A model generated the notes under the pieces. That model was not told the DNA's origin and searched no databases. It worked only from the letters and a program-made list of their open reading frames with translations. Below, one piece after another: positions 11,254-22,679 of a stretch of DNA of 64,000 nt. The stretch's first letter is position 1, and every line of letters starts with the position of its first letter. Position numbers and translations under genes: made by a program. Origin of the DNA: Pseudopithomyces maydicus (lineage: Eukaryota > Ascomycota > Dothideomycetes > Pleosporales > Didymosphaeriaceae); the NCBI GenBank assembly GCA_026873275.1, contig JANTUC010000011.1:1302001-1366000 (forward strand), in the 5' to 3' direction.

Positions 11254-12585
11254 CTTCTGGATGTATTGATCGATGAGGATAGTTGATCAGTTGAATTGTC
11301 TTTTGCTGTGGTATCTGGGGTTTGGAAAATGTAACCGTCGGATATGCTTATATCTACATATTTGAAAACTAAGACCGGCTGACCGAATAAGGCACAGAAA
11401 CAAAGCGAACTGGATGAGACAACGAAAGCATTTTGAAACTATGCGCAAGTATTATATCCATGTATTGGGCGACGCTGCGCAAAATGAAATGGTGTCTTGT
11501 AAGACTTGTTCCTGGATTCTGAGTACAGGGCTAAGACAGTCCATGTTCGTGTGCTAGGTCTCGGTCTTTCAATTACTATCGTGAGGACTTGACCAGATCA
11601 TGGAGACAAGGTAGGTCGCTAGTGATAACTCTATTTCAACAAAAATGATTCGTCGATTGTTGAATTGTTTTCGAAAACGATTCATGCCCCCAATTTTTCG
11701 TCCTCTAGTATGGTTTTACCTTTGAGAGACTACACCGTACACTCAGCGCACGCTACGCGAATAATGAAAATAACGCTAGGTACGGACGGCCGGAATATTT
11801 GAGCCGTTGACACTAGAGATGTACTGCAAATCCTCTGTCGATCCTTATCGAGTCATATGCTGGTAGAGTGCTATTCTACGTCATAAATTAATTTTCCTCT
11901 ATTGTACCTTAATGTTTGCGCTGACCCGGACGGCGAAAAGCCACTTTGAAAGTCTTTAATAGCCGTGGTAATTGGAGAAATAAAGGCGTTATTAAACACT
12001 TCCAATGCTTAAACTACTAAATTTCTAGAAAACATCGAACATTCAACGCACTAGGTGTTGTGGGACTTGCCAACCCCTATGCCCTATTCATTGTGAAATT
12101 GCGCAACCGCAGCGCACGTGGCTTACCATTCCCCGGGCCTTGGGCGAATTTCGCCAGGCGAGACTACTGCGGATTACCATCGGAGATATACGCATGCTGT
12201 GTTAGCGTCGTGATCTAGTGTTGTCTAGAGCGCGCCATAGTGGTATTTTCCGGACCGATAGCAGGCAGCAGATGATCTCCCCCAGGATGGAACGAACTCG
12301 GTTCAGTGTAAGCGTGGATTTTCTCTTTGTCGACTTTTTTCAGGGGAACATAGCACCAAGATCTGCTCCGGGGTATATTGAGGACTGTTCCGGAGTAATC
12401 AAAGTGCTGCAATCAACTAAGCATGCGTACCGGATGTTCGCCTGATTCAACAGGACGTCTTGACCCTGTCGGCGTGAAAACTTCCGTAGCAGAAACATGC
12501 CTGGCCTATAAGTTGTTTGACAACAGCGAAGGTGAAAAGTGAAGATCGTTATATGATTCATTAATATTCTCGAGGTTGAAGCGAA
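11254..12585. other. intergenic region
   Basis: A+T-rich, 1.3 kb, including the promoter of the leftward 10005-11253 gene. Frames of up to 78 codons lack any domain. I see no transposon ends. Confidence 0.5.
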
Positions 12586-13890
12586 TCAACTATTCCCCCA
12601 CTTATTTTTATGCTTTTGGCCCACGATCTCGATATTGTTCTTGAGATTTCCCGTAACATGATCTGCAACGAACTGATCGTTGTAATCCGTCTTTGTCTGC
12701 TCTTCTATCTTCGTCAAATTCTCTTGGCTATCGCCATGGCTCTTCACAATCCCCAGCTCGTATTCCATGTTGCCGCTATCGGGTAGACGTTTGTGATGAG
12801 TCACCCGCACTTCCTGCGTGACGAAAATTTGCGGGAGTGAATCGACGATGACTGGCCAAAAGATTGGAATCGAAGCACAAATGATGGCGAAGTCAACCTC
12901 TAGAGAAGCAAAAATCATCACACCAGGGTACCACCATGTGAAATCCAATGCGGCCGGGTCGTTCTTGTGACGTAGAGCCATCCATAACCGTAGAATGGAC
13001 ATCAGGAGGACACTGTAGATGTTTCATCAGTATGGGTTGGGTTGTGAAAGCAAGTATGAACGTACATCGATCCCAGCGAGAACAAAGCGGTCATGGCAAG
13101 AATTTGTCTTGAACCGAGACTGGGCTTGAAGTATACGGTCATTGGTACGAAGAAGATCACCGCATCCAATGCCATATTACTGCCAGCGAAGCCTACAAAC
13201 GAAATCATGGACTCTTCGGCATCATCGGCAAATCCGGTGCCCCAGCATTTAGCTGTCGAATTTCCAGAAGTTCTGTCCCAGAAGCCGGATACAGGGAAGC
13301 ATGGAAACCATCCTTGTATGAACCAGAACAAGGAGAAGCAGACGGTCAGTCCTGTAAGTATTACGCAAGTCCAGCGTAAGGTCCCCTTTTTGAACACCCG
13401 CAGGTATTGACAGAGCAAAGACAGCTTAACAAGTCCTGTAGATGTGTAATATGCTGCATTTTGAACGTAGAGGCATTTGAGCAAGGAGGCGAAGTTGCCG
13501 AAATCGACGTTGAAAAGGTGTTTGCCTAGACCATAAGAGAAGCCTGTAATTCGTGTTAGAAGAGTGTCGGGAATGTGATCACAACATGATGCGTACATAG
13601 ATAGAATGCGATCAAAGCTAAGAGGTTGAACAGGGCAGCCGGTATAATCAGATAGTCATCCCAACCGGGCTCTCGCACTACTCTATATCTTGTATACAGA
13701 CGAAAACCGACCGCGAACCAGGTTATTATCTGACAATTGTCAGTCTTTTCGCTGCGATCACCCATAATGCAGCGCATGTTCTCACGTGGAAAGGCAGTGT
13801 CGCGCCATAGATGGTTGCAGGTTTGTTCGTAATCGGAAGAGGCTGATTTGGGTCCGGAGGCGTTGAGAAAATCGCCAGAAAAGCTGACAT
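12586..13890 (-). CDS. fungal rhodopsin-fold (seven-TM) integral membrane protein
   Basis: Four exons (13786-13890, 13597-13729, 13066-13543, 12586-13012) with introns of 56, 53 and 53 bp, all phases consistent, give 380 aa. It starts MSAFLAIFSTPPDPNQ and shows the hallmarks of the fungal integral-membrane rhodopsin-domain family: VGFRLYTRYRVV followed by GWDDYLI after TM1-2, SLLCQYLRVF in TM3-4, a conserved Cys/Trp loop (KCWGTGFADDAE), ALDAVIFFVPM, and a last TM core ending in ICASIPIFWPVI. The C-terminal tail of about 90 residues is polar and cytosolic. These proteins are GPCR-like in topology, and members such as the Pth11 class (which adds a CFEM domain absent here) sense surfaces. The ligand of this one is unknown. 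Confidence 0.88.
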
Positions 13891-15335
13891 GACGAAATAT
13901 AGCTGCACAGCAGCAAGAGATGTTAAGAAGGATGCACCCAGGCGTCGTACTAAAAGAAGTAGCCCTACCTAGGAGCCCTATAGGAAGTGTACGGTGGAAT
14001 ATGCATTCCGCGGTCAAATTGGGGTGATTGAGGACATTGCGCCCTTAAGAGCGCCGAATAAAGTTTGCTATCCACGCGAAGGTCGTGGGATGACATGGTA
14101 CCGGGTTTGGCGTTGGCCTGTGGCTCCAGTGCGAAACGCACGAAGGAGACGTTCGATTCAGCGCTAGAATATTATGAGCGGACTAGCTTGCACTAACCCG
14201 CTCAAGGCTGGATCCATCATGTTCTCGCTGGGATTGCGGCTCCTGGGCTAGAACATCATGAGCTGTGTTCAATCATTCGAGGCGTTGCAAGCCACGCGAG
14301 CCGTCCTAAGATTGCGCTACCGGCCTGACCGTAGGGTTTCCCTACACGGCTGCAAACTTGCGCAGAAAACATATTGCAGACTTTGCCCAGGCATACGCAG
14401 TAATATAAGCCTGCCCATAAGATCTAAATCTAAGATCCGAAATGTCGTCTCCAGTTTCCGGGCTTTGTGTCTTACGAGTCATGTGGCGGTAATGCATTTA
14501 AGTGCCCAGCGCTGTTTCCGATGCCTATCATGGGGTTAAATGCGACTTCATGGCATTCGCATGTATGTGAGTCCTTCTATGTGCACTGGTTATCGTTATC
14601 CGACATCTGGACCTGGACAGATCATACATGCACAAACACAAGGAACCTGGCAAAGAGGCAGAATATTGTGCTCAAATGGCCGTCTGATGACATACACATG
14701 CAACACTTCGATATACAGGATCTTGACCTCAAAGAGTAAATCAGCCGGATGACACATGCCGCATAGCTACTTAGATTCGATGAGTACGCCACATGAGACG
14801 CACCGTGCCTGCTAGTTCTCACCACACGAACATTCTCCGACGCCGATAAGAGACCAATCAATCCAAGATCGCAGATGACAATTAAGTCCAGCGGATGTGG
14901 GTCGCTCACGTGGCGAGCGGCTCGGCAGCTCTGCCTCTGGGGTTAGACCTCGTAAAAACCATCCATAGCCTCGGTTCAATCTAACTAGAAAGGAAATTGA
15001 TAGAGATGGTCTCCGTAGATCGCACGTCAAGCTACCAACTGGTGATTACGTTGATTCATCACGTTTGAGGCGAAAATGCTTGCAGTAGGATTCTTGTGCG
15101 AACAGGATATAATATTTCATTGATGTCCGGGATACTTGTTGATACAGCCTATCCCGATTCGTGCGGTACAGTCAGGGGTGTTCCGAAAGCTACCTATAAT
15201 TAAGATTCACCAAGCGTTCAAGCGCAAGGCGTCTGGTGCAGCTTGCCAGCGATCAAGCTTATTTTCTTTGGATAAGCAAGCGTTCGCTGCATGTGCTTGC
15301 TCATCCATCCTCCACAACGGAATGAAGTTGGCACC
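13891..15335. other. intergenic region
   Basis: 1.4 kb without a supported gene. Short open frames on both strands show no domain. Contains the promoter of the rhodopsin-fold gene. Confidence 0.5.
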
Positions 15336-15815
15336 TCAAGCAAAGATCCATACACTAGACAAGATTGTGCAGATAGCAAGAACAATGACGATCAGCTCAG
15401 GCCCAGCTTTGATACCGACAGGCAGACCCTCTGTGGTGAACTGTGCGACTATGCCCTTGGTAAAGTTATTGGCGGCCTCGGTAAACGCGAGTTCGGTCAG
15501 GTTTCCACATTGCTGGTTGAGTGCGACGTCTGCTGTAAGCTTGGGTAGTTTTGCTTGGGCGGCGTTGAGCATTCGCGCGGTTATGATTGTTCCCACGGGT
15601 GCCTTCTGCATAAAAGCGGTGCGGTAAGAAGAGTTGGCGCTGATTGTTGACATGTTGGCAGTGATGGAGTAGTCGAGGCATGGGTCGCCAACTTGTGTGG
15701 TAGGAAGAGGATTCGTCTGGCGCTCGACGAGCGCGGCCGCCGGGTACTTTTCTGGTACCGCCATGGCCACGCTGAAGATGGAGAGCGCGAAGAGAATGTT
15801 GGCGAAGAGTTGCAT
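15336..15815 (-). CDS. small secreted protein with GPI-like C-terminus
   Basis: Single exon, 159 aa. ATG at 15815 was chosen because it opens a signal peptide (MQLFANILFALSIFSVAMA), while the open frame extends upstream only as non-coding leader. The mature region has two cysteines (about 46 and 103) and at least four N-glycosylation sequons (NMS, NSS, NLT, NFT). A strongly hydrophobic C-terminal tail from about residue 141 (LIVIVLAICTILSSVWIFA) preceded by small residues (KAGPE) fits a GPI-anchor signal or a single membrane anchor. Probably a cell-surface glycoprotein of the wall or plasma membrane. No domain recognised. Confidence 0.78.
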   Translation of the reverse strand: MQLFANILFALSIFSVAMAVPEKYPAAALVERQTNPLPTTQVGDPCLDYSITANMSTISANSSYRTAFMQKAPVGTIITARMLNAAQAKLPKLTADVALNQQCGNLTELAFTEAANNFTKGIVAQFTTEGLPVGIKAGPELIVIVLAICTILSSVWIFA

Positions 15816-17239
15816 GGTGAAAATTGGTAGTAAAAAAATAAGCGTCAAGCTTGTTTGGAATGAAAGAACGGTATTAAAAAAGAGTGTGAACCAGCACCGA
15901 GAAGGAAAGAAAGTGTTAGGATGGAATGGTACAGACGCCCAAGTAAGTGGATGTGGAAGCGACAAACAGGTGGGTAAGAAAAAAATCAGGCCACACGCCA
16001 GGAATTCAGGAATATATGGCATTGCCGACCTGTCAAAGGCTTAAAACTTCTGACAGGCCTGAGACAGATGGCGACGGATGCCTAGGTTCCGAACGTGCAA
16101 CGTCTCAAGCCTCATCAGTGGGCGGGTAAGCGCTCACGCCTTTTTAGCGTCAGCTCAACGGGGGCCATTTGCGAATTCATTAAAGTACAATATATTTCGC
16201 GTGGGTGAACAAAGAGAATTTCGTGTTCATCAAAAACAGAGGGGAGGTTGCGTTGGTAGTCGGAATTCGCAGGTGAGGAGCTCCTTGAATGCGGAGGTGA
16301 GTATTCAACGCCTAACGTTTCAGCTGTTGAATTGATCGCCTAAGCGGCTTGCATCGCCCCGCGACAACCACCACGTGAATAATATTGTGCGCGGGCGCTT
16401 CCAAGAACCCAAAGCATAGATTCACGTCATCCAGGTTAGACTTGAATGAAAAACACGAGTTTGTGCACTGATGATCACGCGAGACTTGAATGCTTGGGCA
16501 TGGACTCGCTCCACAACCACCCCACTTTTCCACAAGGGGAAAACTGCTTGACACTGTACTGATTCACTCCATCTTCCCCAGAAATACCATTGAATCATCC
16601 CCAAATTTGTAATGCTTTCAAGGATATTGCCGATACTTACCCGACTATGCCAACTGCCTAGTCGTTGTCCTGCGCCTATACTGCCTACTCCTTCAAAGCC
16701 TTTCTTTACTCCTGCGCACGCAGTCATACACACAGGCATGTCCTTTTTGGGAAAGGCCTCATTTAGAGATGACGATTTCATGGATCTTGAAGAGCTCGTT
16801 CACAACCCTAGAAGAACATGCACGTCAAGGATAGCCAAAAATAAAATACTTCTACAGAATACACATTGTCCAGGTAATTCAAGAGGGCGCTCAAGTGTAC
16901 ACCAATCTCTGGCTCAACGGAAAGGTTATCGCTGCCGCCATAGTATTGCTGGTGTTTTCCTTTGCCAATGATCCGCGTGCAGAACATCACTTTACTATTT
17001 CAACCGACTTGAGGGCGCTTTAATTCAAATATCTGCTTACAGGTACACGTCCCGTCACCAAGAGGGTCTTCACATAGTTCAGTGGCCGTTGCACATATAT
17101 AGAATTATCTACACGTTGATGCGCTCAATACTTTTCTTACCAACCTGAAATCGTCATCGTCTGCAAAGCTACACTCGCCTCATCCCTGAGAGACCTTATC
17201 CTTAGAGAAGATTCAGTCTTCATCATACACTTTGTTATC
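15816..17239. other. intergenic region between divergent genes
   Basis: 1.4 kb holding two divergent promoters. Frames of 60-120 codons without domain support. Confidence 0.5.
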
Positions 17240-18607
17240 ATGCCGTTGAAGCATAGCTTTCAAATGGCCCAGAGATATTTTACCGATTCTACTGTCAGAA
17301 ATAACGGATGCTCAAGCGACAGTATGCAACTCGACAGTGATCCCAATCGAAATAAACGGACACACGTCGACCCGTCAAAAATCATCCCTCATTTCCAATC
17401 ACAATTAATGCCTCCACCAGAAGTCGCAGTAAGATGTGATATATCACCTGGTTTGTCGCCTAGGCGCATGGTGAGTATTTCAAAAGATCAGGAAAATCAT
17501 TATAACTTACTGCAAACGACGATAACACCAGCAAATCGAACAAATAAACCCCCCGATAACCGCTTTAGGTCGCTCTTACCAAAGTTAGAAACTTTTAATC
17601 GGCCTATTCAGCCTTCTCCATTGCAAGAGGTCACTGTCCAGCCCTATGCTAGCCCAGGGCAACAGATGACATCAGACTTTGGTCTGGCTTCATACCCCAA
17701 GAATTCAACTGCAAGCTACAGGATTGGACCGTGTCCTTTCCCTGGTCATGAAACAATCTCTTTGTGGCAAAGCACACCTGTTGCTTCAAATGAACGTCCA
17801 ACTTCTACCGCGCCTTCGCAACAGGCTCCTCTACACCTTCGTCCGAACCGCTGGCAACAAGCACGCGACTACCGACGTAAAGTGTATGAGCCACCCTACA
17901 TCGACCCACATACAGACCATACGCTTCCTCACGTAGAAGAAAACGCTGAAGTCTGGGTAAACGAACTCATAAAAGCCATGACCAACACAGAAGACGTGAA
18001 AGACACAGTCAACTCCCATCATCTTCGTCTTTTTTCCTCAGAGGCAATCGATTCTCTCCTCATCGAAGCCTGCTGCCGCGAAATCTTCACAGCGCTCATC
18101 GACCGCTGCAGGCATGGCTTTCGGGGACCAGCACAATTTAACAAAGCGTTGAGAGCGAGCCATCAGCTTGAGCCCGATCGTACAGCCACATGTGAAGAGC
18201 GCATAAAGAACGTTGTCAAAGTTCTTTCGTGGAATAAACGCGCTTGTAAAGATGTTTTGTATGAGGATTGGAAGATCAGGTTACTCGTTAATCATCCGCT
18301 GTCTTACGACAAGGAGAAAGATGCACAGAAGGGGTCGAATGATCAGAGGCGGAAGAGGCAGCTGGCGGAGCGGGAGAAGATGGAGAGAACGGAAGAAGAG
18401 CTTAAGGCGTATCGTGATGCTATTCTGCTTACGCAAGGTGAAAGAATGGATGTTGAGAAGTCTAGAGAATCATCTGCGTGTGGGGTGCTCGGAAATCATT
18501 TAAAGTCGCACGGGAGTTATAATCTCGGTGATTTTGGTACTCCTCTCGGAAAGAGGACCGTATTTGGTACGCCGGATGGTACTGATAGGAAACGTCAATG
18601 TCTATAG
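17240..18607 (+). CDS. conserved hypothetical basic protein, 455 aa
   Basis: Single exon. The first 215 residues are low-complexity, Pro/Ser/Gln/Asn-rich and probably disordered. From about residue 230 the sequence is well ordered: an acidic helix (VEENAEVWVNELIKAM), a segment SLLIEACCREIFTALIDRCRHGFRGPAQFNKAL, then TCEERIKNVVKVLSWNKRACKDVLYEDWKIRLLVNHPLSY, followed by a Lys/Arg/Glu-rich coiled-coil-like stretch (about 375-415). This middle block looks like a conserved fungal domain of unknown function. The basic C-terminus (GKRTVFGTP, DRKRQCL) suggests a nuclear location. No enzymatic motif is visible. Confidence 0.75.
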   Translation: MPLKHSFQMAQRYFTDSTVRNNGCSSDSMQLDSDPNRNKRTHVDPSKIIPHFQSQLMPPPEVAVRCDISPGLSPRRMVSISKDQENHYNLLQTTITPANRTNKPPDNRFRSLLPKLETFNRPIQPSPLQEVTVQPYASPGQQMTSDFGLASYPKNSTASYRIGPCPFPGHETISLWQSTPVASNERPTSTAPSQQAPLHLRPNRWQQARDYRRKVYEPPYIDPHTDHTLPHVEENAEVWVNELIKAMTNTEDVKDTVNSHHLRLFSSEAIDSLLIEACCREIFTALIDRCRHGFRGPAQFNKALRASHQLEPDRTATCEERIKNVVKVLSWNKRACKDVLYEDWKIRLLVNHPLSYDKEKDAQKGSNDQRRKRQLAEREKMERTEEELKAYRDAILLTQGERMDVEKSRESSACGVLGNHLKSHGSYNLGDFGTPLGKRTVFGTPDGTDRKRQCL

Positions 18608-19179
18608 CCTAATGTTGTTAATACCATATGAACTACTTCTTCTCGCTACATAATTTAGATATACCATTGAAATATTGCGGGGAACAAGAAAAGGGTTTAA
18701 AGAAAAGTACAGACACAACTTTGGAAATGTCCAAAACTACTTGTCGCAATGCAAACTTGACCTGGCGATTACTTGATAGAGTTGGAGTCTTATCAACATA
18801 TCAAAAAAGCTCCAGGCGCAAAATAAATAGTTTCGTCAAGTTTGTCTCAGCATTGTCCGGTGCACATGTATATTTGGGATTTTGCCCACTAAATTTATTT
18901 CACAGCAAGGCATAATGACCTGAAATCTTAAAATTCACCTCATCATTTAGAGATTCTTTAGATTTGAATATTCGGCAAAGTTTGAGTTTTTTTTTGGCCA
19001 TGTCACTGAAATAGCAGTAATTCAGACGCATAAATAAAACATGTTCATTACATAGAAAAACCTCATTACACGCTAAAAGATACAAGAACAGAAAGGAAAT
19101 ACTATACAAGGGACCGATTGGCCCGATCATTAAGGGACTGGACCTCTCCAGCAATTGCAAACAGCAACACCCATTATAA
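18608..19179. other. intergenic region between convergent genes
   Basis: A+T-rich 3' flanks of two convergent genes. No gene supported. Confidence 0.5.
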
Positions 19180-19941
19180 TCAGTTCTTGCAAGCCAGCGA
19201 AGCAAGCGAGAAAATACCACCACCAACACCGCTAACAGCACCCGCAACAGCACTTCCAATCGTCGTGAACGTCTCGCAGAACCCGCTGTCGTTAATCTTC
19301 ATATCGAGATCCGCTCCAATAAACGGCGGCGCGGCATCAGCATCCGCCTGGTAGTTGACGCCCCAGTACTTGGGAACCGTGCACTCATTGACAGTGAATG
19401 GCTCAGCAGGGCAGAAGACCGCCGGGTTAGGACAGGTGGGTGTGTTGGTGATGTCCTCGCACTTTGCAACTTCCTTGACGGTTGCTTTGAGGATGTCGAT
19501 GAGGCCGTTGCGGATCCAGACGGGGTATGCGCCGCTGGGGTCGATGCTGACGGTGATGTCTTCTACGGAGCTGCCTCTGCCGGCGGCGATGAGTTGGCCG
19601 TCTAGGGTGCGGGTGCTGGTGTCGCATTGGCCGGTGGTGGCGCAGGCGTCGCCGAGTTGGCCGACGATGTCGTCGATTGTGACGGTGCCGATTTGGATTG
19701 TTTCGTCGGACCCTTTAGGGGTGTTAGTTGTGGAGGTGGTTGAAGAGGGCAGGAGGAACGTACAGGTCAAGATCACGTTTCCATTCTCATCGTTAACCCC
19801 TAATGAAAGAAGTAAAGTTAGCTTGGGTTAAGATAAATGGCTAAGGCCGATGCGCTTACAATCGCGCTTGCGGAGTTGGTTGGGAAGAGCAGAGACACCA
19901 AGGGCCAGAGCGGCGTAGGAGGAGATGGTTGAGGTACGCAT
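19180..19941 (-). CDS. cysteine-rich small secreted protein, Kex2-like processing site
   Basis: Three exons (19860-19941, 19764-19799, 19180-19712) with introns of 60 bp (donor GTAAGC) and 51 bp (donor GTACGT, branch CTAAC, acceptor AAAG) give 216 aa. It opens with a signal peptide (MRTSTISSYAALALGVSA) followed by LPNQLRKR, a KR dibasic site of the kind Kex2 cleaves. The mature part has eight cysteines, including the closely spaced CATTGQC and CPNPAVFC, and ends in a Gly/Ala-rich segment with a final CKN. The 51-bp intron has no stop and keeps frame, so a retained form would add 17 residues and one cysteine. No family recognised. Candidate apoplastic effector or wall protein. Confidence 0.8.
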
Positions 19942-22679
19942 ATTTAAGTATATGAGTTGGGAAGATTGAGAATGTGAAGAAGATCCTTGAAGATGAACTT
20001 AAAAGGCGAAGTGAGATGATACGCTGGATGCGAACTGGTATGTTGTGCTGTTTGCTGTCTGCTGTCGAGGTGTGATGCTGATTCTTCGAGAACTTGAAGC
20101 TATCATATATACTTTGTTTTCAACTGCGGAAACACTCAGTGACATCCAAATCGAGATGTGACGTCAAAATCGTCGTTGGTGGTGGTGGTGCTGAACGCAC
20201 GGATGCGGACTCTACAACACTGACATCTCGTAGAGTGACTTCATACATGTTGATCGTAGACACACAGGCCTTCATTGAGGCTGTGTAGTCTGAAGTAGAT
20301 CGACAAACAAATTTCCATATAATGTGTTAGATCGTGGGGCGGAATACTTCAGTTAAGACTGGTGGCACGTTGAGAACCGTATGTTGCAACTCGGTCGTGC
20401 TACAATTGCGAAATCTACCATCAATTCAGTCGTTGTAGCACGAGTATTGCTTCAGTAGATGGCGTGGATTAAAAATAGTGATCTTAGCGCAGTTCCTCGG
20501 GTGACATTCCGATGTCGATCGCACTCTTTGAGGGCACTTGGGGGCCGCGATGACTCTCGTGGGCCAGATCCAATACTCCGGCCAATCACTTAGGAACAGT
20601 ATGGTTTCCAGAAGCAAAGAACCCCGGAAGCTGTACTGGAGCATTTAGTCCCGCCCTGCTATCACCTGATGTAGTAAACTCGTCGCAGCTTTGCTTGCCT
20701 GCACATCGCATGATGGACTAGAACGGCCACAACAACACAAACAGTACAATGTCGAGCGTTCTGATAGAACCACTTCGATCACCTTAGATAATATTTTCCT
20801 CTCTGTATGAATAAAACTTGTCCCAGTAAGGATAGTCACACAGTGATTATATTGCAAGACACATAGACTACTTACCACATTTTACGCTATACGCCGCGTT
20901 CCAACACCGTCGTAAACGCAACCAAGAACATGTTAGCGATCGCTCGATCGATCGCACCCCACCCGTATCCATTGATCCTAACATGTTCACCAGAATCCTA
21001 TAGAGCGTAAAGTGATCCCCAGCATGGATAAACGTTTCCCACGTTGTGCATCGGCGCCGTTTCAGGAATGCGCCGCACGACGATCTCGCTACCGCAGCTC
21101 GCACATGATGTCATCGATCGCCCCGACCTCTGAACTACGTACCCCGTATCGGCCCCAGAAATCTCCACATGGAGAAAACACACGCGCTACGTGCTCAAAG
21201 ACTAGGTGGATAGGGGCCGACGGCAGCGTGCCTGATGGTTTTGTTATTCTGGGGGCGGGCTTCCTCCGCACGTTGCGCGCAGGGTCAAGCGATTTGGATC
21301 CCTGACGGGAGGTGTTGTGGTTGTTGCATGCGTGAAAGCTTCTTTTTGACAAATTACTTGGCCAGGCTTTGAATTAAGACTGTAAGTATGGAGTTGAATC
21401 TGTACGTGTGCTCTATTCACGATCAAGTCCATCAGGTGCTCGAATTTCACCGTTTGCCTACGCAGCTCAGCCACGGGAGGAGGTAGCGGATCAGCGGCAT
21501 GTCACCGACCGGTGATCTTGGATCGGAATGAGTAGCGTCAGTACCACCAGCCCGGGCATTCAAGTTTAAGTTTGTAGTTTCAAGGGATGTACACGGGTGC
21601 CTCTTTCTAAATATACATAGACCTGGTTCGCAGAGTTGCGTCATCGTTTGAGACCTGTCCTGAGGACGGTGACAGTATCGATGAATGGCCATGAGGCGTG
21701 TTGTTGACACATACAACGGCTAATACTCTACACGTTGGAATAGTTCATGAATCAATTGAAATCTTGGTCGTATAATCAATCACTCTCCGATACTCGCCTA
21801 GACTTTTGGCGAGCTGCTCGGGTGAAGAGAAGTTGAGGTAGAGTTCCTACATAATGCACGCGCTTCTCATCTTCACAGACATGCCGATCACCACGGAGAA
21901 GTCACGTTGGGCAATGCACATTGTCGCCATGGCCATCCTAAAAGAGCTTTCCGTATTCAAAGTGTCGTAGCCCTGGCGACGACATGAATTAGTCAGTGGT
22001 CAGAGAACCCAGCAAGATGTAATGCTTCCTCACGACGATAGTTGAAAGACCGACCGAAGATGTAATGCCAAGTGTAATCAAGACGAAAGAAAAGGATAAA
22101 CCCATAATAGTCAAACACGAAATAGAAATTTCTTCCCGAATATCTGCTATGGTAACCGCATCGTGCCTTCCCCCTTGATGCCCCTACGACTTTCGACACA
22201 GCAACTGCAATTTCCATCAATTGTTGTACAGCCGGCGACTGTTTTTATGCACCGCTCACAATCGCAATGCATCAGAACAAGCTTCAATATTGCTTTTCAA
22301 TTCCCTTCATGGCCGCCACTGTCCGCGCGGACACGTATGGATGGGACGGCCCAAGGTGGTGGTCTGTGTGCCTGCCTACATTATGTGTAGATAGTAATCG
22401 AAACACTTTGGAACAATTAAAGCATAACATTGAATCCTTACTTCACCTTGATGTTTGTGTTAGTGATTTCATGCATCTTTCACGCAATGACCGAGAAAAT
22501 TGCCCATGGATAGGATGAAGAGCGAGATAGTGAGATATAGATATTCCATGCTTCCATGTTATGCATGCAGATACTAGACCAGAATGGTCAGTCAGGATCC
22601 AATCCACCCACCAACCTCATAAAAAAAGGAAGCGGCCGTCCCATCAAATTTCATCACCAAAAAGTATCTCTCCTCCCCT
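19942..22679. other. long intergenic region
   Basis: 2.7 kb without a supported gene. On the minus strand between about 21000 and 21720 several frames read protein-like in pieces, but no consistent splice model or domain joins them. Contains the inverted repeat at 20926-20988. Confidence 0.45.
20926..20988. repeat. inverted repeat with 32-bp spacer
   Basis: The left arm GAACATGTTAGCGATC (20926-20941) and right arm GATCCTAACATGTTC (20974-20988) are reverse complements over 15 of 16 positions with one extra base. The spacer carries CGATCGATCG palindromic sequence, so the region could fold into a strong hairpin or bind a dimeric factor. No coding region overlaps it. Confidence 0.6.

Noticed and set aside
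20868..21716. Protein-like minus-strand pieces in three frames (for example ending in DDIMCELR and PCWGSLYAL)
   Set aside because: No donor or acceptor set joins them and no family is recognised, so a degraded gene is possible but not supported.
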